This document shows, piece by piece, positions 43,281 through 51,789 of a stretch of 64,000 nt of DNA. Position 1 is the first letter of the stretch. Each line of letters opens with the position of its first letter. The DNA lies in assembly GCF_009903685.1 (NCBI RefSeq), contig NZ_JAAABI010000001.1, positions 310,001 to 374,000 on the forward strand, read 5' to 3'. This stretch comes from Flagellimonas ochracea (GTDB lineage: Bacteria; Bacteroidota; Bacteroidia; Flavobacteriales; Flavobacteriaceae). The notes beneath the pieces were generated by a model. The model was not told the DNA's origin and ran no database searches. It saw only the letters and a program-made list of their open reading frames with translations. Made by a program: the position numbers and the translations under genes.

Positions 43281-44056
43281 TAATCTTTTGTTTGTTCCAA
43301 TTTCTCCAGTCGTTCCGATAATTCCTTAATTAGCTCATTCTGCTTTGACAAGTTTTGGTTGAGATGCTTCAAACTATCTATTTCTTTTTGTTGCTGTATG
43401 GTATGCAGGGTGAGTTCTTCAATTTTTTGAAGCAATTTTGCATCCATTTGACCCAATTCGATGCCATTTTTCCGTACTTCTTTTGCACTTGGAATGTTTG
43501 GAAGATGCCCATTCACTTTGATATAGTTTTCAATGAAGAACAAGCTAGGTAAATCGTAGTCACTTGTGAAAACAAAGTCTGGCCAGTTTCCCTCTAGTTC
43601 TACCTTCACACTTTCAGCGACCATATTACCGGCCACTGCCAGCAAATATCCTTGCGTATTTGTGGTTCCTATCCCCACATTCCCTGTTGTATAAGAAGCA
43701 TCATTACCAGAAACACTCCACGGCGAAGAAGGTAAAGCAGCGCCATTGATCAAAATGTCCGTGGCATTGATTGTACCGTTCACATCCAAGGCAAATCCGG
43801 GACTGTTGGTTCCGATGCCAACATTGCCAGTATTATAAAAAACACTCACTCCAGAAACATTCCATGGAGAACTTTCCATGGCGCTTCCATTGACAAACAG
43901 TTGCGTTGCATTGATTGTCCCTACAATGTCAAGACTATAGCCGGGGGTTAGGGTTCCAATACCAACATTTCCCGAGGCTGGAAATGTGTTTTGTCCAAAG
44001 GCAGAAATACCAAAGAACAAAAAAAGAATGGTGTAAAATGGGGTAACTTTTTTCAT
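43280..44056 (-). CDS. Exported GNVGIGT-repeat protein (tail-fibre/adhesin-like)
   Basis: A 258-residue protein with a signal peptide (FFGISAFGQ). Three copies of the GNVGIGT module occur; the first two are followed by LDIVGTINAT and LDVNGTINAT and by SSPWNVSG/SSPWSVSG, so a unit of about 46 residues is duplicated. The C-terminal part resembles the conserved region before an endosialidase-chaperone-like end (FFIENYIKVNGHLPNIPSAKEV) and finishes in a coiled coil (LLQKIEELTLHTIQQQKEIDSLKHL). Bacteroidota use such proteins as surface or exported structures. The true role is unknown. It follows a collagen-like lipoprotein gene by 36 bp. Confidence 0.75.
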   Translation of the reverse strand: MKKVTPFYTILFLFFGISAFGQNTFPASGNVGIGTLTPGYSLDIVGTINATQLFVNGSAMESSPWNVSGVSVFYNTGNVGIGTNSPGFALDVNGTINATDILINGAALPSSPWSVSGNDASYTTGNVGIGTTNTQGYLLAVAGNMVAESVKVELEGNWPDFVFTSDYDLPSLFFIENYIKVNGHLPNIPSAKEVRKNGIELGQMDAKLLQKIEELTLHTIQQQKEIDSLKHLNQNLSKQNELIKELSERLEKLEQTKD

Positions 44057-44092
44057 AATGTCAATAATTCTATTTATTGAACCTAAAAGGTC

Positions 44093-44698
44093 TTATTCGT
44101 ATTCTCTCAGTTCAAACGACAAGTTGCTGAAATCATCCGCAAAGGCATTGGTTCCATTTTGGAGTTCAATACGGACTTCATTGTCTCCTACAATTTCGCC
44201 ACGCACTCCTGTATGCGTGGTAGGGGTCGTATAAAAAATAACGGTTTTTCCAATATCGATGTTACTGTCCAATGATCCTACATACTTTCCCTGAGACTCC
44301 CTGGTCCAAACAATGGACAATCCCAAAGTGTTTTCCAATACCGTGGAAGTAGGGTCTTGGGTTCCAGTTTGGTTAATCAAGGAAACATAAGAAAGAAAGG
44401 GAAGTCCAGAGGCATCACCGTTGCAAAGAAACTCAGTGGCATCAACTTCAGAAGCCTCCAATTGTCCATTATCGTTTATATCCTGACCAACTTCAATTTT
44501 ATAGCCTCCGTTAGAGCAGTTTTCGCCAGGTTGCTCGATCAAAGTGGTTATTAAGCTATTCAATCCGTTCGTTCCATCGGTGCCATCAATTCCATCCCTA
44601 CCATTTGCACCATCAGCACCATCTTCTGAACTGCAGGCTGCAATAGAAACAAATAGTAGGACAATCGCAAAAAATCGAAATGAAAGAATATTTTTCAT
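44093..44698 (-). CDS. Lipoprotein with collagen-like Gly-Xaa-Xaa run and DUF7151-like domain
   Basis: A 201-residue protein. The ATG at 44698 gives a lipoprotein leader (VLLFVSIAACSS); an earlier ATG at 44731 would add 11 residues ahead of it. After the Cys, seven or so GxD/GxN triplets form a short collagen-like run. A domain with NCSNGGYKIEVGQDINDNG and ASEVDATEFLCNG follows, the DUF7151 type usually found after such repeats. The C-terminal ~90 residues look beta-rich. It lies upstream of the GNVGIGT protein and probably shares its transcript, with a TAACTTTG promoter box 31 bp before the start. Confidence 0.75.
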   Translation of the reverse strand: MKNILSFRFFAIVLLFVSIAACSSEDGADGANGRDGIDGTDGTNGLNSLITTLIEQPGENCSNGGYKIEVGQDINDNGQLEASEVDATEFLCNGDASGLPFLSYVSLINQTGTQDPTSTVLENTLGLSIVWTRESQGKYVGSLDSNIDIGKTVIFYTTPTTHTGVRGEIVGDNEVRIELQNGTNAFADDFSNLSFELREYE

Positions 44699-44728
44699 GA
44701 GGTTTGTTGGGGTTAAATACTCGCTTTG

Positions 44729-44736
44729 CAAAGTTA
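44729..44736 (-). promoter_or_regulatory. -7 element for the collagen-like lipoprotein gene
   Basis: The minus strand reads TAACTTTG, an exact TAnnTTTG, 31 bp before the start at 44698. Confidence 0.5.
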
Positions 44737-44846
44737 GGAAAGCATTTACTTAACCCATGGCAGCATAAGCTGGAAAATACGATAATTTAGATGAAGTGCA
44801 TACAATTTCGCTGTATGGGGTTTACAACAAAGGTGTTTTCGCAAAC

Positions 44847-45446
44847 TCATTCTACTAGTTTAAAGGAGTTCGCAATATGTTTAAAAGCCGCTACATGGTT
44901 TTCTTTTTCGGAACTTAACGTATAAGACATCACCATGTAAATTTTGGCTTTGCCCTCGATTAAGGTCAGTAAATAAAAAATATCCTCTTCAATGCCTGGT
45001 ACGGCACCTGTTAGCTCTACCATTTCGGCTTCCATACCATCAATTTTAAGGGGTACGGAAGTACTTTTAGTTTTTATATCGACAGCTTCAGAAAGCAATC
45101 GCATTTGAATTTCTGTATACATTGAAATTAGGGATTTGTCTGCGTGTTTGCCTTTTGTGGGTTTTAAAAGAGGCTCCAGTCTGGCTTTAGGTTCTCCAAT
45201 TACAATGGTATAGATTTCTTTATCTGTATTTTGATATTGCAGCGAAGCTTGGTTGTTAAGGCCCCTGGCATTTTCCATGAAGTCAGGCAAAGAGAGAAAA
45301 TATTCATTACCGACTTTTACTTCTTTAAAACCGTTCTCCGCGGTTTGGTTATTGGTGGCATCTTTTGCTTTCTTGTTACTATCAACACAGGACGTCACAA
45401 TAAGTCCCATTGTCAGCAGATAGCAAAATGCAACATATTTTTTCAT
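44847..45446 (-). CDS. Lipoprotein of unknown function
   Basis: A 199-residue protein with a lipobox (LIVTSC, Cys about residue 20). The mature part begins with a low-complexity, Asn/Lys-rich linker and continues with a mixed alpha/beta domain (YFLSLPDFMENARGLNNQASLQY, IYTIVIGEPKARLEPLL, YMVMSYTLSSEKENHVAAFKHIANSFKLVE). The last segment recalls PsbP/LpqN-like or DcrB-like envelope proteins, not proven. It is monocistronic, upstream of gnd's end on the same strand. Confidence 0.65.
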   Translation of the reverse strand: MKKYVAFCYLLTMGLIVTSCVDSNKKAKDATNNQTAENGFKEVKVGNEYFLSLPDFMENARGLNNQASLQYQNTDKEIYTIVIGEPKARLEPLLKPTKGKHADKSLISMYTEIQMRLLSEAVDIKTKSTSVPLKIDGMEAEMVELTGAVPGIEEDIFYLLTLIEGKAKIYMVMSYTLSSEKENHVAAFKHIANSFKLVE

Positions 45447-45524
45447 GCGAAAAGCTTTAGCAAATTTTAAATTATTTATGATTTTTTTATTCTGTCAAAC
45501 CTCAAATTAGCGAATAGTTTGTGT

Positions 45525-46931
45525 TTATTCCCACTCGGTATGGAAAACACCCTCTTCATCTAACCGCTCATAGGTGTGCGAACCAAAAAAGTCCCTCTGG
45601 GCCTGTATCAAGTTAAGAGGTAAACGTTCACTGGTATAAGAATCAAAATAGGTTAACGCATTGGAAAGTCCAGGCAGCGGAATCCCATTTACCGCGCCAT
45701 AAGCAACCAACTCACGAGCAGCACCAACAGTTTCTTGTATCTTATTTTTGAAGGAAGGAGCAAGCAAAAGGTTCTCCAAGCTTTTATTTTCTTGATAGGC
45801 TTGGGTAATATCCGCCAATAGTGCTGCACGAATGATACATCCAGCCCTCCAAATTTTCGCAATTTTCCCGAGCTCCAATTCATAGCCATATTCCTCAGAC
45901 GCATCGGCAAGTTGATGCATGCCCTGGGCGTAGGCCATGATAAAGGCAAAGTATAGTGCTTGCTCCGCTTTTTCAATAAAACTGTCTTTGTCGACTTCTT
46001 TGGGAATAGGCCTGTCATACATGGCATCAGCCTTGATACGTTCGTCCTTTAATGCGGAAATCTGACGCATACTTACTGCAATATCAATGGTCGGCACCGG
46101 AATGCCAAGGTCCATGGCATTTTGAGAGGTCCATTTTCCGGTACCCTTTTGCTTGGCTTTGTCCAATATTTTATCCACTAAATAGCCTTCGCCCAAATCA
46201 TCTTGTTTACCAAAAATTTTGGATGTGATTTCGACCAAAAACGACTGTAACCTGCCGTTGTTCCAGGTGTTGTATGTGACCTGTAGTTCTTCATTAGTGA
46301 GGCCTGCAGATTTTTTTAAGAGGTCATAGATTTCTGAGGTGAGTTGCATTAATCCATATTCAATGCCATTGTGCACCATTTTTACATAATTCCCAGCGGA
46401 TTTTGGTCCTAAATAAGCAACACAGGGCTCACCCTGATACTTGGCGGCCACGGCTTCAAATATCGGTTTCACATGTTGATACGCTTCACGTGAGCCTCCG
46501 GGCATAATACTGGGCCCTCGCCGTGCCCCCTCGGCCCCACCAGAGACCCCGGCACCAAAGAAGTTTATTCCTTTATCCTTAAGAAAGGCTTCACGGCGGT
46601 CCGTATCAGTATAAAAAGAATTGCCTCCGTCAATAATAATATCACCCTCGTCCAGATGGGGAAGCAGGTTTTCAATGACCTTGTCCACAATTTCCCCTGC
46701 GGGGACCAACAACATAATCTTACGCGGACTGATCAATGCCTTTACAAAAGTGGCCACATCGGTAGCTGCATTCACTCGGGCCGTATCCCCACCTTCTTCA
46801 ATCAAAGTATTTACTTTCTCTTGATCCAAATCGTTTCCAAAGGCGGTAAAACCATTATCGGCCACATTCAAAATAAAGTTGCGTCCCATTACCCCAAGGC
46901 CGACGAGGCCAAAATCATAATTATCTGGCAT
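45525..46931 (-). CDS. gnd: 6-phosphogluconate dehydrogenase, decarboxylating
   Basis: A 468-residue enzyme converting 6-phosphogluconate to ribulose 5-phosphate and CO2 with NADP. The N-terminal Rossmann motif is GLVGLGVMGRNF. The substrate-binding region IIDGGNSFYTDT, the signature GAGVSGGAEGARRGPSIMPGG and KMVHNGIEYG with the catalytic Lys follow. The C-terminal end GSHTYERLDEEGVFHTEW is complete. It is divergent from zwf, with about 158 bp between starts, and completes the oxidative pentose phosphate branch with zwf and pgl. Confidence 0.97.
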   Translation of the reverse strand: MPDNYDFGLVGLGVMGRNFILNVADNGFTAFGNDLDQEKVNTLIEEGGDTARVNAATDVATFVKALISPRKIMLLVPAGEIVDKVIENLLPHLDEGDIIIDGGNSFYTDTDRREAFLKDKGINFFGAGVSGGAEGARRGPSIMPGGSREAYQHVKPIFEAVAAKYQGEPCVAYLGPKSAGNYVKMVHNGIEYGLMQLTSEIYDLLKKSAGLTNEELQVTYNTWNNGRLQSFLVEITSKIFGKQDDLGEGYLVDKILDKAKQKGTGKWTSQNAMDLGIPVPTIDIAVSMRQISALKDERIKADAMYDRPIPKEVDKDSFIEKAEQALYFAFIMAYAQGMHQLADASEEYGYELELGKIAKIWRAGCIIRAALLADITQAYQENKSLENLLLAPSFKNKIQETVGAARELVAYGAVNGIPLPGLSNALTYFDSYTSERLPLNLIQAQRDFFGSHTYERLDEEGVFHTEWE

Positions 46932-47023
46932 ATATTACATTTTTATGCATTAATGTTGAGACAACACCGAGTAAGCTATGTGCTGAATTCCGAACCTAAA
47001 ATAAACGTTATATTCGTTATGCT

Positions 47024-47031
47024 CAAATATA
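47024..47031 (-). promoter_or_regulatory. -7 element of the gnd promoter
   Basis: The minus strand reads TATATTTG, an exact TAnnTTTG, 93 bp before the gnd start, in the region shared with zwf. Confidence 0.45.
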
Positions 47032-47089
47032 AATGGCTTCAACACAAAAGCTGAGGCATTTTGGAACATCTTTTTAGTTTTGATAGTAT

Positions 47090-48622
47090 ATGAAAAAAAC
47101 AGATAATCAAATCCTGGTAATTTTTGGTGCTTCTGGTGATTTAACGGCAAGAAAATTGATTCCAGGTCTCTTCAATCTTTATTTGGCTAAGCAGCTTCCA
47201 GAGAAATTTATAGTACTGGGAACCAGCCGGAGTGATTTAACGGATGAAGATTTTCGAAAAAGAGTTGTCTATGAGAGCCCTTATTTGAAAGAAAAACTGG
47301 GAACTCAGGAAAATGGTAGGGCTGAAAGTTTTGCCAACATGTTGTTTTATGAAGATTTGGGTGGCGATTACGACACAGATTATAGCAATTTGCGAAAAAG
47401 GGTGGAGACGTTGAAGGAAGAATTCAATACTTCTGGCAACATCATATATTATCTTTCCACACCTCCAAGATTATATGAGACCATAGCCCAAAATCTGGCC
47501 GATGCCGGTATGAATACACAGAATAACGGTTGGAAACGATTGATTGTGGAAAAACCGTTTGGCTACAGTTTGGAAACCGCAAAGAAATTGAACAAGGGAC
47601 TGCACCAATATTTTGATGAATCACAAATCTATCGAATTGATCATTATTTGGGGAAAGAAACAGTCCAGAATCTGCTGGTAACCCGATTTTCAAATAGCAT
47701 TTTCGAACCGCTTTGGAATAGAAACTATATCAAGCATGTGGAAATTACCAATGCCGAAAGCGTAGGGGTTGAAAAAAGAGGTGGGTATTACGACAAATCG
47801 GGGGCACTTCGTGATATGTTCCAAAACCATTTGCTACAAATTGTGTCCTTGGTTGTGATGGAACCCCCCATTGGAGACGAACCTGAGGAGATCCGGAATG
47901 AAAAGGTAAAGGCTTTAAAATCCCTTCAGATCATGAAAGATCACAAAACGTTGTACAATAATACCGTTAGGGCACAGTATGTGGCTTCAGAAGTCCATGG
48001 AGAACGGGTAAAGGGCTATCGTGAAGAAGATGGGGTCGAATCTGATTCCATTACAGAAACCTATGCCGCCATCAAGTTTTATGTAAACAACTGGCGATGG
48101 GAAGGCGTTCCATTTTACGTACGGACTGCCAAACGCATGCCCACCAAAGTAACCGAAGTGGTGGTTCACTTTAAATCACCACACCATCAGATTTTTAAGG
48201 ATTCGGGAATGAACAACAAGGATAATAAGTTGATCATTCGTATTCAGCCTGACGAGGGTATTTTGGTGAAATTTGGAGTTAAGGTACCCGGACAGGGCTT
48301 TAAAGTTGAACGGGCTAACTTGGATTTTTACTATTCCAGCTTAACCCAAACCTATGTTATGGAAGCCTATGAGCGCCTACTTTTGGATGCTATGCAAGGA
48401 GACGCCACCTTATATGCGCGGGCCGATGAGGTTGAAGCTGCCTGGGAGTTTGTAGATCCCATTTTGGATTATTGGAAGAATGGCAAGGATGTGCGTATGT
48501 ATGGATATGCGGCGGGAGTTTGGGGACCGGAAAATGCTGACGACCTTATCGAGGGCAATGGATTCTGGAGAAATCCAGGGAAGAATTTGGCAGATGACCC
48601 AGGGTATTGTGTGATTTGTTAA
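47090..48622 (+). CDS. zwf: Glucose-6-phosphate dehydrogenase
   Basis: A 510-residue enzyme oxidising glucose 6-phosphate to 6-phosphogluconolactone with NADP or NAD. The cofactor motif is FGASGDLTARKL and the substrate signature RIDHYLGKETVQNLLV carries the conserved Asp-His pair; KPFGYS and the C-terminal EAYERLLLDAM follow. It is divergent from gnd and followed, after 137 bp containing heptamer and REP-like repeats, by pgl. TAGTTTTG (47075-47082) sits only 7 bp before the ATG, which would make the mRNA leaderless. Confidence 0.97.
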   Translation: MKKTDNQILVIFGASGDLTARKLIPGLFNLYLAKQLPEKFIVLGTSRSDLTDEDFRKRVVYESPYLKEKLGTQENGRAESFANMLFYEDLGGDYDTDYSNLRKRVETLKEEFNTSGNIIYYLSTPPRLYETIAQNLADAGMNTQNNGWKRLIVEKPFGYSLETAKKLNKGLHQYFDESQIYRIDHYLGKETVQNLLVTRFSNSIFEPLWNRNYIKHVEITNAESVGVEKRGGYYDKSGALRDMFQNHLLQIVSLVVMEPPIGDEPEEIRNEKVKALKSLQIMKDHKTLYNNTVRAQYVASEVHGERVKGYREEDGVESDSITETYAAIKFYVNNWRWEGVPFYVRTAKRMPTKVTEVVVHFKSPHHQIFKDSGMNNKDNKLIIRIQPDEGILVKFGVKVPGQGFKVERANLDFYYSSLTQTYVMEAYERLLLDAMQGDATLYARADEVEAAWEFVDPILDYWKNGKDVRMYGYAAGVWGPENADDLIEGNGFWRNPGKNLADDPGYCVIC

Positions 48623-48625
48623 GTT

Positions 48626-48667
48626 CAATAATCAATAATCAATAATCAATAATCAATAATCAATAAT
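48626..48667. repeat. Six perfect CAATAAT heptamers
   Basis: Six identical, contiguous 7-bp units between the zwf stop and pgl, starting 4 bp after the stop codon. No coding sequence lies inside, and its copy number could vary by slippage. Confidence 0.97.
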
Positions 48668-48683
48668 CGGATTGCGTATGTCA

Positions 48684-48703
48684 GTTCGAGCGCAGTCGAG
48701 AAC
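48684..48703. repeat. REP-like short palindromic element
   Basis: GTTCGAGCGCAGTCGAGAAC is an imperfect palindrome. Near-identical sequences are familiar from memory as dispersed intergenic repeats in Flavobacteriia genomes. Only one copy is seen in this window. Confidence 0.55.
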
Positions 48704-48759
48704 AATTTGATTATTGGAAAGCATAATCGAGAACCAATAAATTTTTGCAAAATAACCTA

Positions 48760-49473
48760 ATGGAGCTAAAAATCTATAAAGACAAAAATGAAGTTGCTGA
48801 GGAGTTTTCAGCCTTTTTTGCTGAGAGGACCAAAGGGGACAAACCCTTTCATGTGGCACTTTCGGGAGGAAGCACGCCCAAGATTGTATTTGATGTGTTG
48901 GCTGATAAGTTTTCAGATGGAATAGATTGGAACAACATTCATTTTTACTGGGGTGATGAACGTTGCGTGCCTCCATCAGATGATGAGAGCAATTACAAAA
49001 TGACCGTCGAGCATCTTTTTTTAAAAATTGATGTCCCCCAAGCAAACATCCACAGAATTTTAGGGGAAAATGACCCAGAAGGTGAAGCCATGCGGTACGC
49101 AAATTTGCTAGAAATCAATTTGGATAGGGTGGAGGGAGTTCCACAATTCGACTTGGTGATTTTAGGTATGGGTGATGATGGGCATACGGCATCTATTTTT
49201 CCGCATCAAATCGAGCTTTGGAATTCCAATGACCATTGTGTAGTCGCCACACATCCTCAGTCGGGTCAAAAGCGGGTTTCCATTAACGGAAAAGTCATTA
49301 ATATGGCAAAGGAAGTGGCCTTTTTGGTTACGGGAAAATCTAAAGCTGAAAAAGTGAAGACCATTGTTGAAAAAGCAACGGGATACGAAACCTTTCCTGC
49401 TTCTTTGGTGAACCCTTCCTCAGGAAACCTGTTTTGGTTTTTGGATGAAGATGCTGCTTTGGACCTGGACTAA
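48760..49473 (+). CDS. pgl: 6-phosphogluconolactonase
   Basis: A 237-residue hydrolase of 6-phosphogluconolactone, of the SOL/DevB type. The ATG at 48760 is preferred over an in-frame TTG 15 bp earlier, since MELKIYKDKNEVAEEF starts like the family. Motifs are VALSGGSTPKIVFDVL, FYWGDERCVPPSDDESNY, FDLVILGMGDDGHTASIFP and KAEKVKTIV. It completes the zwf-pgl-gnd set. Its stop codon overlaps that of the converging thioesterase gene within CTAA. Confidence 0.95.
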   Translation: MELKIYKDKNEVAEEFSAFFAERTKGDKPFHVALSGGSTPKIVFDVLADKFSDGIDWNNIHFYWGDERCVPPSDDESNYKMTVEHLFLKIDVPQANIHRILGENDPEGEAMRYANLLEINLDRVEGVPQFDLVILGMGDDGHTASIFPHQIELWNSNDHCVVATHPQSGQKRVSINGKVINMAKEVAFLVTGKSKAEKVKTIVEKATGYETFPASLVNPSSGNLFWFLDEDAALDLD

Positions 49474-50027
49474 TCTAAATCCAATTTTGCGTTTTCACCT
49501 TTTAGAAATGTGACGTACGCAGATCTATCCAAAATTTCGCCATCATATTTGGAGTCTCTCCGATAGACGGCCATTTTTCGCTCCAAACTACGCGCAAATC
49601 GTCTCAACCCCTGTTCATCGTTTATGAGCAATCCGGGCACGGGTTTGTTATTTCCCGAATCGTCCTTAGCGACCATGGTAAAGTATGAAGAGTTGCAGTG
49701 CCTTTTTTTTCCTGTTTTAACGTTTTCAGATTCCACCCGAACACCCACTACCATAGAGGTTTTGCCCGTATAATTTATGGAAGCCTTTAGGGTAACCAAT
49801 TCTCCCACATCAATGGGGTTTAAAAAATCCACCCGATTTTCAGAAGCCGTAACGCAATAGCTTTGTGAATGTTTAGAGGCACAGGCAAAGGCTATTTGGT
49901 CCATTAGATTAAGGATATGCCCACCATGCACTTTACCTCCAAAATTGGAATGGGTGGGAAGCATAAGCTCAGTAATGGAAACCTGGGATGCGCTGGCCAA
50001 TTTAAATGTATCCATATCAGTTGCCAA
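49470..50027 (-). CDS. Acyl-CoA thioesterase, hot-dog fold (YciA/BACH type)
   Basis: A 185-residue thioesterase. The core motif NFGGKVHGGHILNLMDQIAFACASKHS carries the helix and active-site Asp of the cytosolic long-acyl-CoA hydrolases, and RVDFLNPIDVGELVTLKASINYTGKTSMVVGVRVESENV follows as expected. It hydrolyses acyl-CoA to free acid and CoA. It is the last gene of rmuC - small membrane protein - thioesterase, overlapping the middle gene by 11 bp. The preferred chain length is unknown. Confidence 0.9.
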   Translation of the reverse strand: MATDMDTFKLASASQVSITELMLPTHSNFGGKVHGGHILNLMDQIAFACASKHSQSYCVTASENRVDFLNPIDVGELVTLKASINYTGKTSMVVGVRVESENVKTGKKRHCNSSYFTMVAKDDSGNNKPVPGLLINDEQGLRRFARSLERKMAVYRRDSKYDGEILDRSAYVTFLKGENAKLDLD

Positions 50028-50382
50028 AGTGTGGTGATTCTTCCATTTGGATGGCGGTGATAAAGTATTTAGTATCTCCTAGCCAGAAAAAGGTGGCGTA
50101 GCGTTCTTTGTACTCCACTTTCACGTAACGACCTTGATATTCTTTCATTTTTTCAATGATATCCTGTTCCTTGTCCTCTACTGAAAATGAAAAAATATTA
50201 GTCCCTGAAATGCCTTGGCTTATTTGGCCCTCCCATGTCTTGACCAGCACCCCTTTTCGGCTGAACTTGATGAGCTCGCCAGAACGATATCCCTCACTAA
50301 AGGGAACATAATAAACAAAGGAAAAATACGCGACTACCCCGAGTAGAATAATGGAAATAGCGATAAAAAAGGCTTTTTTCAT
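50017..50382 (-). CDS. Small single-pass membrane protein of unknown function
   Basis: A 121-residue protein with one N-terminal membrane helix (FFIAISIILLGVVAYFSFVYYV) and a small outer domain. GYRSGELIKFSRKGVLVKTWEGQI and YVKVEYKERYATFFWLGDTKYFI are the conserved-looking parts. Similar short proteins have, as far as I recall, been labelled '6-phosphogluconate dehydrogenase' in databases; nothing in this sequence supports that label. It is 3 bp after rmuC and overlaps the thioesterase gene. Confidence 0.7.
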   Translation of the reverse strand: MKKAFFIAISIILLGVVAYFSFVYYVPFSEGYRSGELIKFSRKGVLVKTWEGQISQGISGTNIFSFSVEDKEQDIIEKMKEYQGRYVKVEYKERYATFFWLGDTKYFITAIQMEESPHFGN

Positions 50383-50385
50383 GGA

Positions 50386-51729
50386 TTATAGTTCAAGTTT
50401 GGGTTTTTCATAATCATCTTCCTGCGCTCTTTTTAGTATGGGTTCGGGCATTGCCTTTTTGGCTTTGGCCCCCATGGTCCTCAATTTTTCAATGCTGGTA
50501 ATAATATTGCCCCTGCCATCAAAGAGTTTGTTCATGGCGTTTTTGTATTCTCGCTTCGTGTCATCCATTTTTTTACCGACTTGCGTCAAATCCTGCATAA
50601 AACCAACAAATTTATCGTAGAGGGCTCCCGCTTGTCTAGCAATTTCCAAGGCATTCTTTTGCTGTTTTTCATTGTTCCACATGGTATCTATAGTGCGCAA
50701 GGTGGCCAATAGGGTAGATGGGGTAACAATCACAATATTTTGCTCAAAAGCTTTAGTGTACAGCGTGTTGTCTTCGTTTATAGCAATGGCAAAGGCAGGT
50801 TCAATGGGCACGAACATGAGCACAAAATCCGGACTTTCCATTTCATAGAGGTCTTCATATTTTTTTGCAGAGAGTTGTTCTACATGCCTGCGAAGTGAAT
50901 TGATATGATCTTTTAAGAATTTGGCGGTTTCTTCTTTTTCTGCATTGATATATCGCTCATAATCAGTCAATGATACCTTGGAATCCACTACCATTTTTTT
51001 ACCGTTGGGAAGATGAATGATCACATCAGGCATCACCCGGCTTCCATCTTCTTGGGTAAAGCTTTGTTGCACACTATATTCTCTATCTTTTTCCAATCCT
51101 GATTTTTCCAGAACGCGTTCCAGAACCAATTCTCCCCAATTCCCCTGCGTTTTGCTATCCCCCTTAAGCGCTTTGGTCAAATTTTCTGCTTCTTGGGTAA
51201 TCTTTAGGTTTTGACTTTGAAGGTTGAGGAGCTGTTCTTTCAGTGCGGAATGAATGCTTATATTCTCTTTTTGGGATTTTTCTACCTTTTCCTCAAACTC
51301 TTTTATCTTTTTGTTGAGAGGTACAAGAATGTTCTCAATATTTTCCTTGTTGCTTTTGGTAAATTTTTCACTTTTTTCCTCCAAAATTTTATTGGCCAGG
51401 TTTTCAAATTCCTTGGTGAATTTTTCCTGAAGCCTTTCTACTTCCTCTTTTTGTTCGGTATTGATGCGCTGCAAATTTTCCAAATCAGCCTGATAGCGTA
51501 TGAGTTTATTGCCCTGTTGTTCTTTCTCTTCCTGCAATTGTTTTTTCTCTTGTTCCTGAACAGTCAGTCGTTCATTCAGTCCTTTAAGGGTATTGTCCAA
51601 TTGGTGTTCTCGTTCCACCCATACATTTTCGTTGGATTTGTTTTTTAGCTTTTGAACATACATACCGATGAAAAGCCCAACAGCAAGTGTTATCAATCCA
51701 ACAATTACAAAAATCAGTTCTGTACTCAT
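50386..51729 (-). CDS. rmuC: DNA recombination protein RmuC
   Basis: A 447-residue protein: an N-terminal transmembrane helix (FVIVGLITLAVGLFIGMYV), a long coiled coil to about residue 185, then the RmuC nuclease-like domain with TQGNWGELVLERVLEKSGL, MPDVIIHLPNGKKMVVDSKVSL and FVPIEPAFAIAI. RmuC limits inversions at short inverted repeats in E. coli. It is the first of three genes read leftward. Confidence 0.94.
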   Translation of the reverse strand: MSTELIFVIVGLITLAVGLFIGMYVQKLKNKSNENVWVEREHQLDNTLKGLNERLTVQEQEKKQLQEEKEQQGNKLIRYQADLENLQRINTEQKEEVERLQEKFTKEFENLANKILEEKSEKFTKSNKENIENILVPLNKKIKEFEEKVEKSQKENISIHSALKEQLLNLQSQNLKITQEAENLTKALKGDSKTQGNWGELVLERVLEKSGLEKDREYSVQQSFTQEDGSRVMPDVIIHLPNGKKMVVDSKVSLTDYERYINAEKEETAKFLKDHINSLRRHVEQLSAKKYEDLYEMESPDFVLMFVPIEPAFAIAINEDNTLYTKAFEQNIVIVTPSTLLATLRTIDTMWNNEKQQKNALEIARQAGALYDKFVGFMQDLTQVGKKMDDTKREYKNAMNKLFDGRGNIITSIEKLRTMGAKAKKAMPEPILKRAQEDDYEKPKLEL

Positions 51730-51789
51730 GAAATTACTTCTTAGGATAAAGATAACGGATTCCTGTTGATGCAGAAATTGAAAAGCAAC

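Noticed and set aside
48626-48667. CRISPR array
   Set aside because: The units are 7 bp, contiguous and without spacers. The same holds for 35139-35215. No cas gene is present.
48745-48759. TTG start for pgl
   Set aside because: The ATG 15 bp later begins with residues typical of the family; the five extra residues are not.
50017-50382. Annotation as 6-phosphogluconate dehydrogenase
   Set aside because: Only 121 residues with a membrane helix and no Rossmann or substrate motif; the true gnd is at 45525-46931.
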